Below are positions 38,924-48,092 of a stretch of 64,000 bases of DNA, piece by piece. Origin of the DNA: RFSX01 sp965248155 (GTDB lineage Bacteria > Bacteroidota > Bacteroidia > Chitinophagales > Saprospiraceae). The first letter of the stretch is position 1. Each line of letters starts with the position of its first letter. Location of the stretch: contig CBDFIO010000002.1 in NCBI GenBank assembly GCA_965248155.1, forward strand, positions 558,001-622,000, read 5' to 3'. The notes beneath the pieces were generated by a model, which saw only the letters and a program-made list of their open reading frames with translations, did not search any database and was not told the origin of the DNA. The position numbers were made by a program, and so were the translations under genes.

Positions 38924-39394
38924 TTGAGTCATAAAATATTGTTAGATACTATACTCGAAGAAGTAAATCAATGGAAGGATTCCAATTTGAAAATAATTTT
39001 TACAAATGGATGTTTTGATCTTCTTCACCTTGGACATATAGAGTACTTGGAGGAAGCTAAATCTTTGGGAGATATTCTCGTCGTTGGATTGAATGATGAT
39101 GATTCAGTAAGCAGATTAAAAGGATCTAATCGACCTTTGAATCCGTTGTCGGTTCGCGCTCGGATGCTGGAAGCCTTGTCATCAGTTGACTTTATAATTC
39201 CATTTGAAGAAGACACACCAGAGCGTCTAATCAGAACTATATCCCCTAATGTTATAGTAAAGGGTGGAGATTATGCTCTTGAAGAAATGATTGGAAAGGA
39301 ATATGTTGAAAGTTATGGAGGAGAAGTTAAATTGTTATCCTTTAAAGAAGGATTTTCATCCAGTAAGCTAATTGAAAAAATAAAGAAATTATAG
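38924..39394 (+). CDS. rfaE2: D-glycero-beta-D-manno-heptose 1-phosphate adenylyltransferase
   Basis: Transfers AMP to heptose 1-phosphate to make ADP-heptose for lipopolysaccharide. It is the separate adenylyltransferase, without the kinase half found in HldE. The nucleotidyltransferase signature TNGCFDLLHLGHIEYLEEAK and the C-terminal SSSKLIEKIK are visible. The start is uncertain: TTG 38900 (overlapping the previous gene by 23 bases) or TTG 38924 (2 bases after its stop); I use the latter, giving 156 residues. Related glycerol-3-phosphate cytidylyltransferases look similar, but VKGGDY favours the heptose enzyme. Confidence 0.85.
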   Translation: MSHKILLDTILEEVNQWKDSNLKIIFTNGCFDLLHLGHIEYLEEAKSLGDILVVGLNDDDSVSRLKGSNRPLNPLSVRARMLEALSSVDFIIPFEEDTPERLIRTISPNVIVKGGDYALEEMIGKEYVESYGGEVKLLSFKEGFSSSKLIEKIKKL

Positions 39395-39460
39395 TCCCTA
39401 ACTATAATAGCAAAACCACATCTACAACTAATTATCTAATTTTGCCATCAAACAACACAT

Positions 39461-40255
39461 ATGACTATTAAAGACGTCATTGATTTCCTCCATACAATTG
39501 CACCAAATCATTATCAGGAAGATTATGACAATAGTGGATTTTTGGTAGGGTCATCAGATCACAATTTGAGCGGTGTTTTAGTTAGCCTCGATGTTACTGA
39601 AGCAGTAATAGATGAAGCTATTTCAATAGGCGCTAACTTGATCGTCTCTCATCATCCCATAATTTTTACAGGAATTAAAAGATTGACCCAATCCAATTAT
39701 GTAGAAAGAATTGTCTACAAGGCTATCAAAAATGACATTAATTTATTTGCTATCCATACCAATCTTGACAATGTCTATGACAATGGAGTCAACACTAATA
39801 TTGCTCAAAGAATTGGATTAACAGATGTTAATATATTGTCTAAAAAGGAAGTTTCGGATTCTGATAAACCTGTTGGATCAGGTGTTATTGGATATTTATC
39901 TGCTCCTCAAGATGAGCTTGAATTTCTAAGCAATCTTAAATCAATAATGCAGACGAATTGTATAAAGCATACAAGTCTAAAAGGCCAAAAAGTCCATAAA
40001 ATAGCCATTTGTGGGGGTTCCGGCCGATTTCTTTTAGATGAGGCTATTCGACAGGAAGCAGATGTTTTTATATCGTCAGATTTTAAATATCATGAATTTT
40101 TCGATGCCGATGGAAAAATCGTGATTGCTGATATCGGGCATTATGAAAGTGAACAATTCACTATCAACATGTTACACAAGATTTTGACAAATAAATTTAA
40201 TACCTTTGCGACCCATTATACAAAAGTGAATACAAATCCTGTTAATTATCTATAA
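39461..40255 (+). CDS. Nif3-like dinuclear metal-centre protein
   Basis: GTP cyclohydrolase 1 type 2/NIF3 family, 264 residues. Metal ligands are visible in LIVSHHPIIF (His-His near residue 63), FAIHTNLDNV (near 106), and the C-terminal DIGHYESEQFT. This is the short form without the inserted CutA-like domain that many Bacteroidota have. The family's activity is not firmly known. It lies 2 bases upstream of the zinc-ribbon gene, a common Nif3/zinc-ribbon pair. TAATTTTG at 39437-39444 could be its -7 promoter element. Confidence 0.88.
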   Translation: MTIKDVIDFLHTIAPNHYQEDYDNSGFLVGSSDHNLSGVLVSLDVTEAVIDEAISIGANLIVSHHPIIFTGIKRLTQSNYVERIVYKAIKNDINLFAIHTNLDNVYDNGVNTNIAQRIGLTDVNILSKKEVSDSDKPVGSGVIGYLSAPQDELEFLSNLKSIMQTNCIKHTSLKGQKVHKIAICGGSGRFLLDEAIRQEADVFISSDFKYHEFFDADGKIVIADIGHYESEQFTINMLHKILTNKFNTFATHYTKVNTNPVNYL

Positions 40256-40257
40256 TT

Positions 40258-41016
40258 ATGGCGAAGAATACTAAAACTGTAGAAGAGAGTCTAAGAGAGC
40301 TTTTTGACCTACAAATTATTGATTCAAAAATTGACCAGATTAAAATTTTGAAGGGCGCTTTACCTATTGAAGTAAGTGATCTTGAAGATGAAATCGAAGG
40401 ACTTAGCAAAAGAGTTGATAAACTTGCAGATCAGGTTGGAGAGATTGATGCCAAAATCGGCAATCACAAAGAAAATATCAAGACTTCTGAAACATTAATT
40501 GAAAGATACAATAAGCAATTAGACGAGGTAAAAAACAATAGAGAGTTTGAAGCGCTTACTAAAGAAATAGAACTTCAAACTTTAGAAATTCAGCTTTCAG
40601 AAAAAAGAATAAAAGAAGCCGGTGAAGGTAAAGAGTTGAAAAATGAAACTCTGAAAACTACCAAAGATAAACTTGATCAGAAGAATAAAGATCTAGAACA
40701 AAAGAAAGAGGAATTAGAACAGATTATCGTGAAGACAGATAAAGAGGAGAAAAAATTGCAAAACAAATCTCAAAAACATAGAAATCATATTGAGGAAAGA
40801 TTGCTCAAGGCTTACGATAAAATTAGAAAAGCCTACAGAAATGGTCTTGCTGTTGTCACACACAGAAGAGGTTCTTGTGGCGGTTGCTTCAACAGGATTC
40901 CACCTCAATTACAAATTGAAATAGGGATGAGGAAGGAAATTTTAGCCTGTGAACATTGTGGAAGAGTTCTTATCGATCATGAAATTGCCGGTATAGTAGA
41001 AGAAGAAGCTGTTTAA
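40258..41016 (+). CDS. Coiled-coil zinc-ribbon protein (zf-RING_7 / CdsZ-like)
   Basis: The 252 residues consist of a long antiparallel coiled coil (residues about 30-185, K/E rich) and a C-terminal zinc ribbon with Cys207, Cys210, Cys231 and Cys234 (SCGGC and ACEHC). The architecture is the DUF164/CdsZ family, thought to bind nucleic acid. It is co-transcribed with the Nif3 gene. A strong terminator follows its stop. Confidence 0.88.
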   Translation: MAKNTKTVEESLRELFDLQIIDSKIDQIKILKGALPIEVSDLEDEIEGLSKRVDKLADQVGEIDAKIGNHKENIKTSETLIERYNKQLDEVKNNREFEALTKEIELQTLEIQLSEKRIKEAGEGKELKNETLKTTKDKLDQKNKDLEQKKEELEQIIVKTDKEEKKLQNKSQKHRNHIEERLLKAYDKIRKAYRNGLAVVTHRRGSCGGCFNRIPPQLQIEIGMRKEILACEHCGRVLIDHEIAGIVEEEAV

Positions 41017-41046
41017 GATTTAACTTAAATATTTTAGATAAAAGTT

Positions 41047-41081
41047 AAAGCCTTAGTAAATTAATTACTGAGGCTTTTTTT
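41047..41081 (+). terminator. Intrinsic terminator after the zinc-ribbon gene
   Basis: AAAGCCTTAGTAA (41047-41059) pairs with TTACTGAGGCTTT (41065-41077, one wobble) around ATTAA, with a run of seven T's ending at 41081. The T-run directly touches the ATG of the next gene at 41082. Confidence 0.85.
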
Positions 41082-42587
41082 ATGAGATTATTCAACACAT
41101 ATATTATTAGCTGGGCTGTTCTATTGAGCCTAATATTTCCTACACTGGTATGCTCTCAAGACTATTATATAAATTATAATGATGATTGTGTTTCCATCTA
41201 CAATGATATTATTCAATTAAAATTGACAAAAGCTAAATTGGCCATTCATGAACTTGAAATTAATGACCCCCAAAATTTAGCTCGACTCCATCTTGAAAAT
41301 TATATAGATTTCTTTTCTCTTTTTATAAATGAAAACAAACATGATTTTCAGTTACTGGAAAAGAATAAAGACATCAGAATTAAGCAAATAAAATCTCTAA
41401 TTCCTGATGATGATCCCTATAAAAAATTTGTACTAGCTGAAATAAATTTGCAGTGGGCTCTTATTCGGTCAAAGTTCGATCAGCTATTCAAAGCTGGAAG
41501 GGAAATTTATGCTGCCTATAGATTGCTTACTGATAATTCTAAAGAATTTCCAGATTTCATTTATAATAAGAAAAGCCTTAGCATAATCCATGCATTAAGT
41601 GAAACGGTTACTATCCCTGGAATACTAAAAAAAATCTTTGGAATCAAAGGTTCTATTAACCAGGGAATCGCTGAAATTAATGAAGTGATTGTATACTCCA
41701 ATAAAGAAAAATTTATTTTCAATCAAGAAGCTGATGCGATATATGCCTACATTCTATTCTTCCAAAAAAATAATAAAAAAGAGGCCATCGACTTTCTGGA
41801 CAACAGTAGACTTAATCATCAGAATAGCCCCCTGGCCAATTTTTTAAAAGTAAAAATCGCTCAAAGGTCTGGTAATAATATATTGGCTTTAGAATATTTA
41901 AATGAAAAGCCGGAGGGGAAGCCATATGCAAATTTCTACTATTTGGAATTTCTTGAAGGATTATCCAAATTAAGAATGTTGGACACTCATTCAATCGAGC
42001 ATTTTCAAAACTACTTAGATCGTTTTTCAGGCCTTCACTATATTAAGGAAGCTTATCAGAAATTAGCATGGGCCCATCTTGTCTTTTACGAAGATATCCC
42101 CCGGTACAAGTATTATATGTCACTTGTTGAATCAAAAGGATCGAAGCTGATTGATGATGACGAACAAGCTTATAAAGAAAGTATTTCAGGAGTTATTCCT
42201 CACCCCGAGTTATTAAAGGCCAGATTACTATTTGATGGAGGTTATTATGAAAAGGCTTATGCTTTATTAATTAAGAAAGCACACCTATTTGAAAACAATG
42301 AAAATTACAAACTTGAATATTATTATCGTTTGGGCAGAATCTGTCAGGCGTTAAAAAATTACCACGAAGCCATCAAACTTATGGCTTATGCCATCAATAT
42401 TGGAAAAACTTCAGGTCATTATTTTGCATGCAATTCAGCACTGCAAATCGCTTTGATTTTTGAGAACCAGGGAGAGTTGGAAAATTCAAGGATTTATTAT
42501 TTAAAATGTTTGGATCTTGATCCTTATGAGTATAAAAGAAGTTTGCATCAGAAGGCAAAGACGGGTTTAGGTAGGCTTAAAAAATAG
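41082..42587 (+). CDS. Exported tetratricopeptide-repeat protein
   Basis: Secreted or periplasmic protein of 501 residues with a signal peptide (MRLFNTYIISWAVLLSLIFPTLVCSQ). The remainder is helical, with TPR-like pairs clear towards the C-terminus (YRLGRICQALKNYHEAIKLMAYAINIG near residue 430, then ALIFENQGELENSRIYYLKCLDLDP). The function is unknown; TPRs suggest a scaffold. The intrinsic terminator of the previous gene abuts its ATG, so it must be expressed by read-through or from a promoter within that hairpin region. A hairpin follows its stop. Confidence 0.75.
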   Translation: MRLFNTYIISWAVLLSLIFPTLVCSQDYYINYNDDCVSIYNDIIQLKLTKAKLAIHELEINDPQNLARLHLENYIDFFSLFINENKHDFQLLEKNKDIRIKQIKSLIPDDDPYKKFVLAEINLQWALIRSKFDQLFKAGREIYAAYRLLTDNSKEFPDFIYNKKSLSIIHALSETVTIPGILKKIFGIKGSINQGIAEINEVIVYSNKEKFIFNQEADAIYAYILFFQKNNKKEAIDFLDNSRLNHQNSPLANFLKVKIAQRSGNNILALEYLNEKPEGKPYANFYYLEFLEGLSKLRMLDTHSIEHFQNYLDRFSGLHYIKEAYQKLAWAHLVFYEDIPRYKYYMSLVESKGSKLIDDDEQAYKESISGVIPHPELLKARLLFDGGYYEKAYALLIKKAHLFENNENYKLEYYYRLGRICQALKNYHEAIKLMAYAINIGKTSGHYFACNSALQIALIFENQGELENSRIYYLKCLDLDPYEYKRSLHQKAKTGLGRLKK

Positions 42588-42591
42588 TAAC

Positions 42592-42613
42592 GTCTCCGAA
42601 CGTTTTCGGAGAC
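42592..42613. terminator. Hairpin after the TPR gene
   Basis: GTCTCCGAA (42592-42600) and TTCGGAGAC (42605-42613) form a perfect nine-base stem with loop CGTT, five bases after the TPR stop codon. No T-run follows on the plus strand, so termination strength is doubtful. Confidence 0.5.
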
Positions 42614-42740
42614 TGTTACATTAACACCCTTAATATTGAGAATTTCTTTATTCGAGGTTAGAGAAACAAATGTAAAAGGGACTTGGTGACAAAACAAGCA
42701 TTTTTGAATCCAAACGTAGTATATGACAATTGATTTGCAC

Positions 42741-42790
42741 AACCCTAAAAAAACAGGGTTTCGCATAGGGGTAATTATAAAAGGCCCTAT
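42741..42790. repeat. Two small inverted repeats at the island edge
   Basis: AACCCT (42741-42746) with AGGGTT (42755-42760), then ATAGGG (42765-42770) with CCCTAT (42785-42790). They lie between the TPR gene and the broken metallo-beta-lactamase gene. They could be a control region or an element end; nothing coding is seen in 42626-42800. Confidence 0.35.
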
Positions 42791-42800
42791 ATCACTTCGT

Positions 42801-44117
42801 TTAGCTGCAGGTAATTTCTAGCTGTGATTGATTTTTGTTCATAAAGTCATATTTGAAGCCCTGACTTCCTGATCTTGCTTTTAAAGCTTTGACTTTATTC
42901 TTTACTTTCTTCATGTGAGCTTTCTGCTTCTTGGAATTTACTGTTGTTTTACTTGAATTAAACCAGAATTTAAAATCATCATCTACTTCAGTATTGGAAC
43001 TCTTTTTATCTCCATTGGATCGACGTGAATTATAAATCGCATCAATGACTGCTATTTTCGGATTATGATGACTTCCATTTCCACAAAAGACATAATTGTC
43101 AGCTGTTACTTTTTTACAAAATTCTTCATCAATATTAGCTTCGGCCCCGCGGTGCTGGATTTTTAATATATTGACATGAATACTATCATCAGCTGAGAGT
43201 TTGGCATTCTTTTTCAGACCTTTCAATATATCATCGGAATGCCCATCCCCGGTCATTAGGATTGAACAATTATCATGTTCTATCAAAAACATTATCGAAG
43301 CCAAATTGGGAATTGTTACTTGGGACCTCTCCCCTAATGAACCTCCTAATACCAATAATCCAAATAATTGGTCTTCAGTCAATGGATGTTCCTGTGCTGT
43401 GACTTTAAGATCTGCATAGAACCCTTTAAGTAAATCTTCATTTTTTTCTTCCCAATCAATTCAGTCCGCTTTTAATTTTTTGATATCGGCTGGAAAGGGA
43501 GCAATAACAGTAAGTTCCATTTCACCAATTTTGTGAACATTCTTACTTATAGTGCTTGAATTAACCTTGACCAGATTTCCATTGTATTGAGGATTCAATT
43601 TTATATTTAATTTTTCAGGTCTAATCATTTGTGATAATGTGATTCCCTGCTGAACGCTTAATGCTTTTTCGTTTACATTTTGAATAGTCTCTATGCCACT
43701 ATCAAGTGTCAGTTGATGAACATCATGTAAAGATTGTTCAACTCTTGGAAGGTGACTACCCAATTCATAAGTCTTGGCAAATGAATTATGCCAAATGCTG
43801 TCTATTGATGGCGGTTCATCAGTCTTGGGCTCTTTAAACAAATCCTTATTGTCATGGAATCTATAAACGCGCCATTTTGCGAGTTCATCCATTAATGTAA
43901 GCACTCCTTTGATATGGTCCTGATCTATATGAGAAACACATAACAAATCTATAGTTTGATTTTTATCCAGAATTTCCTTGTTCAAATAAGGCATGGTGTG
44001 TTTTTTAAAACTTCCAGAAAGGCCACCATCCACTAGAATATGAGTATCTGAATTGCCACTTGAATGTGAGATCAAGAGGCAGTCTCCTTGAGAAGATTGG
44101 AATACAATTAGTTTCAT
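42801..44117 (-). pseudogene. Metallo-beta-lactamase-fold hydrolase, broken by an in-frame TGA
   Basis: One reading frame of 438 codons, interrupted only by TGA at codon 219 (43461-43463). The first part starts MKLIVFQSSQGDCLLI and carries LVDGG and the metal motif SHIDQDHIKG (ComEC-type SHxDxDH). The second part continues in the same frame (DWEEKNEDLL) with LMTGDGHSDDIL, ILKIQHRGAEAN and YVFCGNGSHHNP. Both halves are needed for the metal site. The cause may be a Trp (TGG) to stop change or a sequencing error; recoding is less likely. It lies 30 bases downstream of the truncated subtilisin gene on the same strand. Confidence 0.75.
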
Positions 44118-44147
44118 AATTATAAGTTGTCAATAATGTCTTCAGGG

Positions 44148-44873
44148 TTAGAAAATGCGATTACTCTCTTCTAGGCAGTTTTCAATATTTACTACACCAA
44201 ATCCGGTATCATTTTTCCATTCATAATCAGTCCCGGTTACTGGCGTACTCGTTCGTTTCAAAATGCCTGCAATCTGTGCAGAAGTCAAATTGCTATTTAA
44301 AGCCAACATTAAACCTGCAACACCGCACACATAAGGACTGGCCATACTTGTTCCTGTCATCGAAATCCATGGAGCATCGTTTCCTGTAAATCCATTTGCA
44401 GCAACGATGTCCGTCCCGGGAGCAATTATTTCTGGTTTAGATCTTAAGTCTCTAGAAGGGCCTTGACTACTGCTAATATTTATTTTGTCATTTTCTTCAT
44501 CATAATTCCCTACCGCAATTACATTATGTCCACATGCCAATGAATTAATGGACTTTGAATCGACGTTGGTATTTTCACTAAAAAAAGAAGGAAAATTCCA
44601 GAGGTTTTGCGCTCGCCTGAAAGGGTCATCCCGTTCTATCCATCCATCGAATCTGCCATTTCTGATTTCTGTTCCAATCAATCTTACTTTCCACAAGCCT
44701 GCGGGGACGCCTATTATTTCCTGCATATTAAAATTTGGACTTAAATAAACACCGATATAGTTATTACCATTCGCAGGATGGAATAATTGATTGTAAATAC
44801 TTAAAAAGGAACCATCATCCAACTGTTTGTTTTCAACTATTTTTTGAGGCGGGACAGGACCAATCCAATCCAT
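44148..44873 (-). pseudogene. Truncated S8 (subtilisin-like) serine peptidase
   Basis: At 241 residues this is only the back half of a subtilisin. The catalytic Ser176 is present in MTGTSMASPYVCGVAGL, and the oxyanion-region motifs SLACGHNVIAVGNYD and SSQGPSRDLRSKPEIIAPG are intact. The segments carrying the catalytic Asp and His are absent, and the upstream sequence does not encode them. A 38-residue basic protein gene sits directly upstream on the same strand. It is either a decayed peptidase or a fragment kept as a binding domain; I favour decay. Confidence 0.7.
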
Positions 44874-44893
44874 GCCCGGTCGTTGTCCATTCT

Positions 44894-45010
44894 TTATCGT
44901 CTCTCTTTAACAGTGGTGTCTTTGTTTTTTTCAGCATACTTTTTTGTCACGTATCGACCTGACTTTGCGCTTCGATAGGATGTTTTTCTCTGTGTAGACT
45001 TTTTAGCCAT
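44894..45010 (-). CDS. Small basic protein, 38 residues
   Basis: The frame starts MAKKSTQRKTSYRSAK and continues SGRYVTKKYAEKN, ending TTVKERR. It resembles short, very basic proteins with a SGRYVTKKYA-xx-TTVKE pattern that recur in many bacterial and phage genomes without known function. It lies 20 bases upstream of the truncated peptidase gene. The recurring motif raises confidence that this is a true gene. Confidence 0.65.
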   Translation of the reverse strand: MAKKSTQRKTSYRSAKSGRYVTKKYAEKNKDTTVKERR

Positions 45011-45042
45011 TGTAATATTCTTTATGTTCAAAATAGGATTAT

Positions 45043-45066
45043 CACATTATAAACATATGTAATGTG
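45043..45066. promoter_or_regulatory. CACATTA-N10-TAATGTG inverted repeat
   Basis: Seven-base perfect arms (45043-45049 and 45060-45066) in the divergent intergenic region between the small basic protein gene and the 383-residue lipoprotein gene. The size and placement suit an operator for a dimeric repressor, but no regulator is nearby. Confidence 0.35.
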
Positions 45067-45236
45067 TTAGAAGGTTCCTAATTGGTAAGATTTTTTGCTG
45101 GCAAATCATTTTAATTTTGTGTAACTTTAAAGAACTCATAATGGAGGAACGACGCCTAACACAACACACTTATCAATCTTGAGCATAAGTTGACTCCTAA
45201 AGGCATAGGTGCGAATAAAACAACTTTAATTAGATC

Positions 45237-46388
45237 ATGAAGAATATCTTATTTTTAGCATTGATTAGCCTTTTTCTAATTAATTGCACACAAGAATCAT
45301 CTGACGAACTAGCAATTATCTCTGACGTACCAATCTCTACAAGAGCATCAGGCTCAGAAATAGATTGGCTTATTGATTTTCAAACACACCTTAGAAATCT
45401 GCGTGATAATCAGTCGACATCCGCTAGTTATACAAACGATGAATTAGCGTATGGAATAGAAGCATTGCTTAATTTAAAATATGGAGATCACGTCGAGGGC
45501 ATAGATAAAATACTACATAGAAAAGAATCTAGACTAAGTATTACGGATACTGACTATGACGTGTTTACAGAAATCCGAAATATTCTCTTAGATGATGTAA
45601 GTGATGTTGATGCTGACCCCGACCTAGAGCTTTATTTCTTTGATGTAGATGTTGAAATTGATGCTACTGAACTGGTAATAAATACAACGTCAGTCGCAAA
45701 AAGGACAGATGTTTGCAGTATTCAGAAGTACGATAACAATTTAGGGTGTGAAGTTGATTGTAACACCTCGGTTTTTGAACAAGATGAATCATATTATGTT
45801 GGATTGGGAGGCGCAGGTGCTTACGGAGACCCACCGGATTCTTATCCACTACTTTCAATAATGTGTCCAAATGAATGTGGCACGACACCCGCTTGTAATG
45901 TACCAGTAACAAATGCATTTGAAGAGCTGGAAGCACACATAAATGCAACTAATTGTGAAGTAGAGTGTCCTAGTGGCATGATTTGGGATGGGACGTACAC
46001 CAACATTACAACGTTCTACGGTGTTGTCGAGTGGAGTTGGGGCGATGTGAATTCAACAGAAGGTCCATTGTTTGAAGACTGTTTAAATGATTTTAACCTA
46101 TTTGCATGCGATTGCTTGACATCTGACATTTTGAATTGTATTTATTCTACTTTATGTGAAGCGAGACAAAATTTAGTATATCCATTCAGCATAAACATAC
46201 CTGCTGGGAGCATGCTCATAAACACAAACTTTGGTGTTGATTATATACCCAATGGGTCGGGAGATCCCAATACTTTTCATACAGGTTTTTGGGTAAGTAA
46301 TACGTATGCACAGCCTAATTGTGTGCCAATGCTTGTTGGTGAAATACAAGTACATGTTCTTGAGATGGACTTAAACAATTGGCGATAA
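45237..46388 (+). CDS. Hypothetical lipoprotein, 383 residues
   Basis: I do not recognise it. It has a signal peptide with lipobox Cys17 (LFLINC) and an acidic N-terminal half. The C-terminal half is rich in cysteine, with pairs such as CEVDC, CPNEC and CDC, and in glycine. This suggests an extracellular or outer-membrane protein stabilised by disulfides. It overlaps the next gene through TAATG, so the two are co-expressed. Its composition differs from the housekeeping neighbours, consistent with accessory DNA. Confidence 0.6.
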   Translation: MKNILFLALISLFLINCTQESSDELAIISDVPISTRASGSEIDWLIDFQTHLRNLRDNQSTSASYTNDELAYGIEALLNLKYGDHVEGIDKILHRKESRLSITDTDYDVFTEIRNILLDDVSDVDADPDLELYFFDVDVEIDATELVINTTSVAKRTDVCSIQKYDNNLGCEVDCNTSVFEQDESYYVGLGGAGAYGDPPDSYPLLSIMCPNECGTTPACNVPVTNAFEELEAHINATNCEVECPSGMIWDGTYTNITTFYGVVEWSWGDVNSTEGPLFEDCLNDFNLFACDCLTSDILNCIYSTLCEARQNLVYPFSINIPAGSMLINTNFGVDYIPNGSGDPNTFHTGFWVSNTYAQPNCVPMLVGEIQVHVLEMDLNNWR

Positions 46389-47833
46389 TGAAAAACGGTT
46401 GTATACTATTATTGTGTTTCTTGTGCTTTTCTGCCACAAGTCAAACAGACACAATTTATGGCTCACTTAGCGAAGTTGAATCCTATAATGGGTCCAACTC
46501 ATTGCAAATAATAGAAGCTGATAACAGTTATTACGTATTTATGCTTAACTATGGCTTCGGAGGAAGTAAGTTATCTGTACACAAGACGGATCGTTTTTTC
46601 CTTGAAAAAAAGAACACATCAATATTCCCCATTGATGGCATGTCTATTAACAATGTATTTCACGTTCATTCAAATGAAGATGAAATTATTTGTCTAATTA
46701 TGTCTAGCGACTCGGATAACGTAAAAATAATTTCATTGGGAGTACCATTTGACCTGGATGCGATAGAAATAAAAAGTGAAATCATATTATCAGAAGCAAG
46801 TGAATTTGTTAATTTTTACCAGTTTGGGTATGATGAATCAAAAGAAGTTTTTCATTCTGTAGGGTATACTAGCGATGGGATAAACGAACAGAATGTTTTG
46901 ATTGAATTAGACTTGCAGGGTGAAATAGTCACGCTTGAGGAATTAGAGACAGATAAAGTACGGATAAACCTAGCTACAACTAAATTCAACGATAATTTTT
47001 TTATATCAGCATTTGCTGATCTCACAAGTAGCTTGGTCAATAGGAAGTTAGAGACAGTATATTCAGAAAAAAACTTTATAAGCTTTTCTGAGAACAATAT
47101 TTCTTACAATGGGGAGGTAGTATTGCACGATTGCTTTTCAAATAATGGCTCTATTGATTGCATAGGACGTACGTTTCCTATAACGTCCTATGGCTTAACA
47201 TTAATGAATTTTTCATTGATGGGATCTGATAGCTTCGTGGCCAATTATTTTCTCCCTCTTCTAAACATTCCCGATAGATTATCTACCGCTAAAACCATTG
47301 AAGACGAGGATTACTATTACTATGTAGGAACAGGAGAAAATAATCCATTTAATTCGACGGTTGACCCCAACATCTTACACATAAGCAAGATGAACAAGAC
47401 CTATCCTTATGACGTGGAGTGGTCTCTGCATTTTGAAAATGGTGAAGAGCATTTAGTTAGCGATATTTCACGTGATGAAGAGGGAAGTTTGCTTGTTGTG
47501 GGGTCTACTCTTGGAAATCAAAATGATTCTGGAAGAAAGAATTTTTATCTTAAGGTGTTTGGAGATGGAACGCTGGTGAGCACCATTAACCCTATTGATA
47601 GTCCTATAATTAAGCTCTACCCAAACCCGAATTCAGGGGTCTTTATATTAGAGGGGAACAATACGGGGTTAGGGGAAATGGAAATATTTGATGTCTTTGG
47701 GAGGAAGGTTTTTGAGACAACGCTAACGAACAAGACCGAACGGATTAGCATGACCTTGCCATCAGGAACATACTTTGTTAAAGTGAGAAATAATCGTACT
47801 CAGCAAAGTATTCTCAAAATGACGGTGCAATAA
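46388..47833 (+). CDS. Secreted protein with type IX sorting domain
   Basis: The 481 residues start MKNGCILLLCFLCFSATSQ (signal peptide). The start at ATG 46388, sharing a base with the previous TAA, is preferred to TTG 46379. The middle is a beta-rich repeat-like region of unknown type. The last 75 residues are a type A sorting domain of the type IX secretion system: LYPNPNSGVFILEG, MEIFDVFGRKVF, LPSGTYFVKVRN. It is expected to cross the outer membrane and be released or attached at the surface. It is probably co-expressed with the preceding lipoprotein. Confidence 0.75.
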   Translation: MKNGCILLLCFLCFSATSQTDTIYGSLSEVESYNGSNSLQIIEADNSYYVFMLNYGFGGSKLSVHKTDRFFLEKKNTSIFPIDGMSINNVFHVHSNEDEIICLIMSSDSDNVKIISLGVPFDLDAIEIKSEIILSEASEFVNFYQFGYDESKEVFHSVGYTSDGINEQNVLIELDLQGEIVTLEELETDKVRINLATTKFNDNFFISAFADLTSSLVNRKLETVYSEKNFISFSENNISYNGEVVLHDCFSNNGSIDCIGRTFPITSYGLTLMNFSLMGSDSFVANYFLPLLNIPDRLSTAKTIEDEDYYYYVGTGENNPFNSTVDPNILHISKMNKTYPYDVEWSLHFENGEEHLVSDISRDEEGSLLVVGSTLGNQNDSGRKNFYLKVFGDGTLVSTINPIDSPIIKLYPNPNSGVFILEGNNTGLGEMEIFDVFGRKVFETTLTNKTERISMTLPSGTYFVKVRNNRTQQSILKMTVQ

Positions 47834-48092
47834 AATTTTGAAAAACCATTCAGAAAGAATTGTGAACATGTAATAAAACTTATTCCTACTTTATTCAGTT
47901 GATTTTTTTAACTATTAAGTTAAAAATGATCCCATTTTAGTCGACACAAAGTGACAGTTTCTGACAAAAAATATATTCAAGATCAGCAGTTTTTCCATTC
48001 TTGACTAATTTTTTCCTCTTGAAAAAACGAATCAAATAATAACAACTATATAGCTAATTCATCTGCTAATCTTGTTCATTTTATTTATAACT
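47834..48092. other. Non-coding stretch before the IS982 element
   Basis: About 260 AT-rich bases with stops in all frames. I looked for the missing front of the integrase remnant that lies beyond the insertion sequence and did not find it here. Confidence 0.4.

Noticed and set aside
45664..45948. Minus-strand 94-codon frame within the 383-residue lipoprotein gene
   Set aside because: The opposite strand has a signal peptide with lipobox and a coupled neighbour, so the plus-strand gene is preferred.
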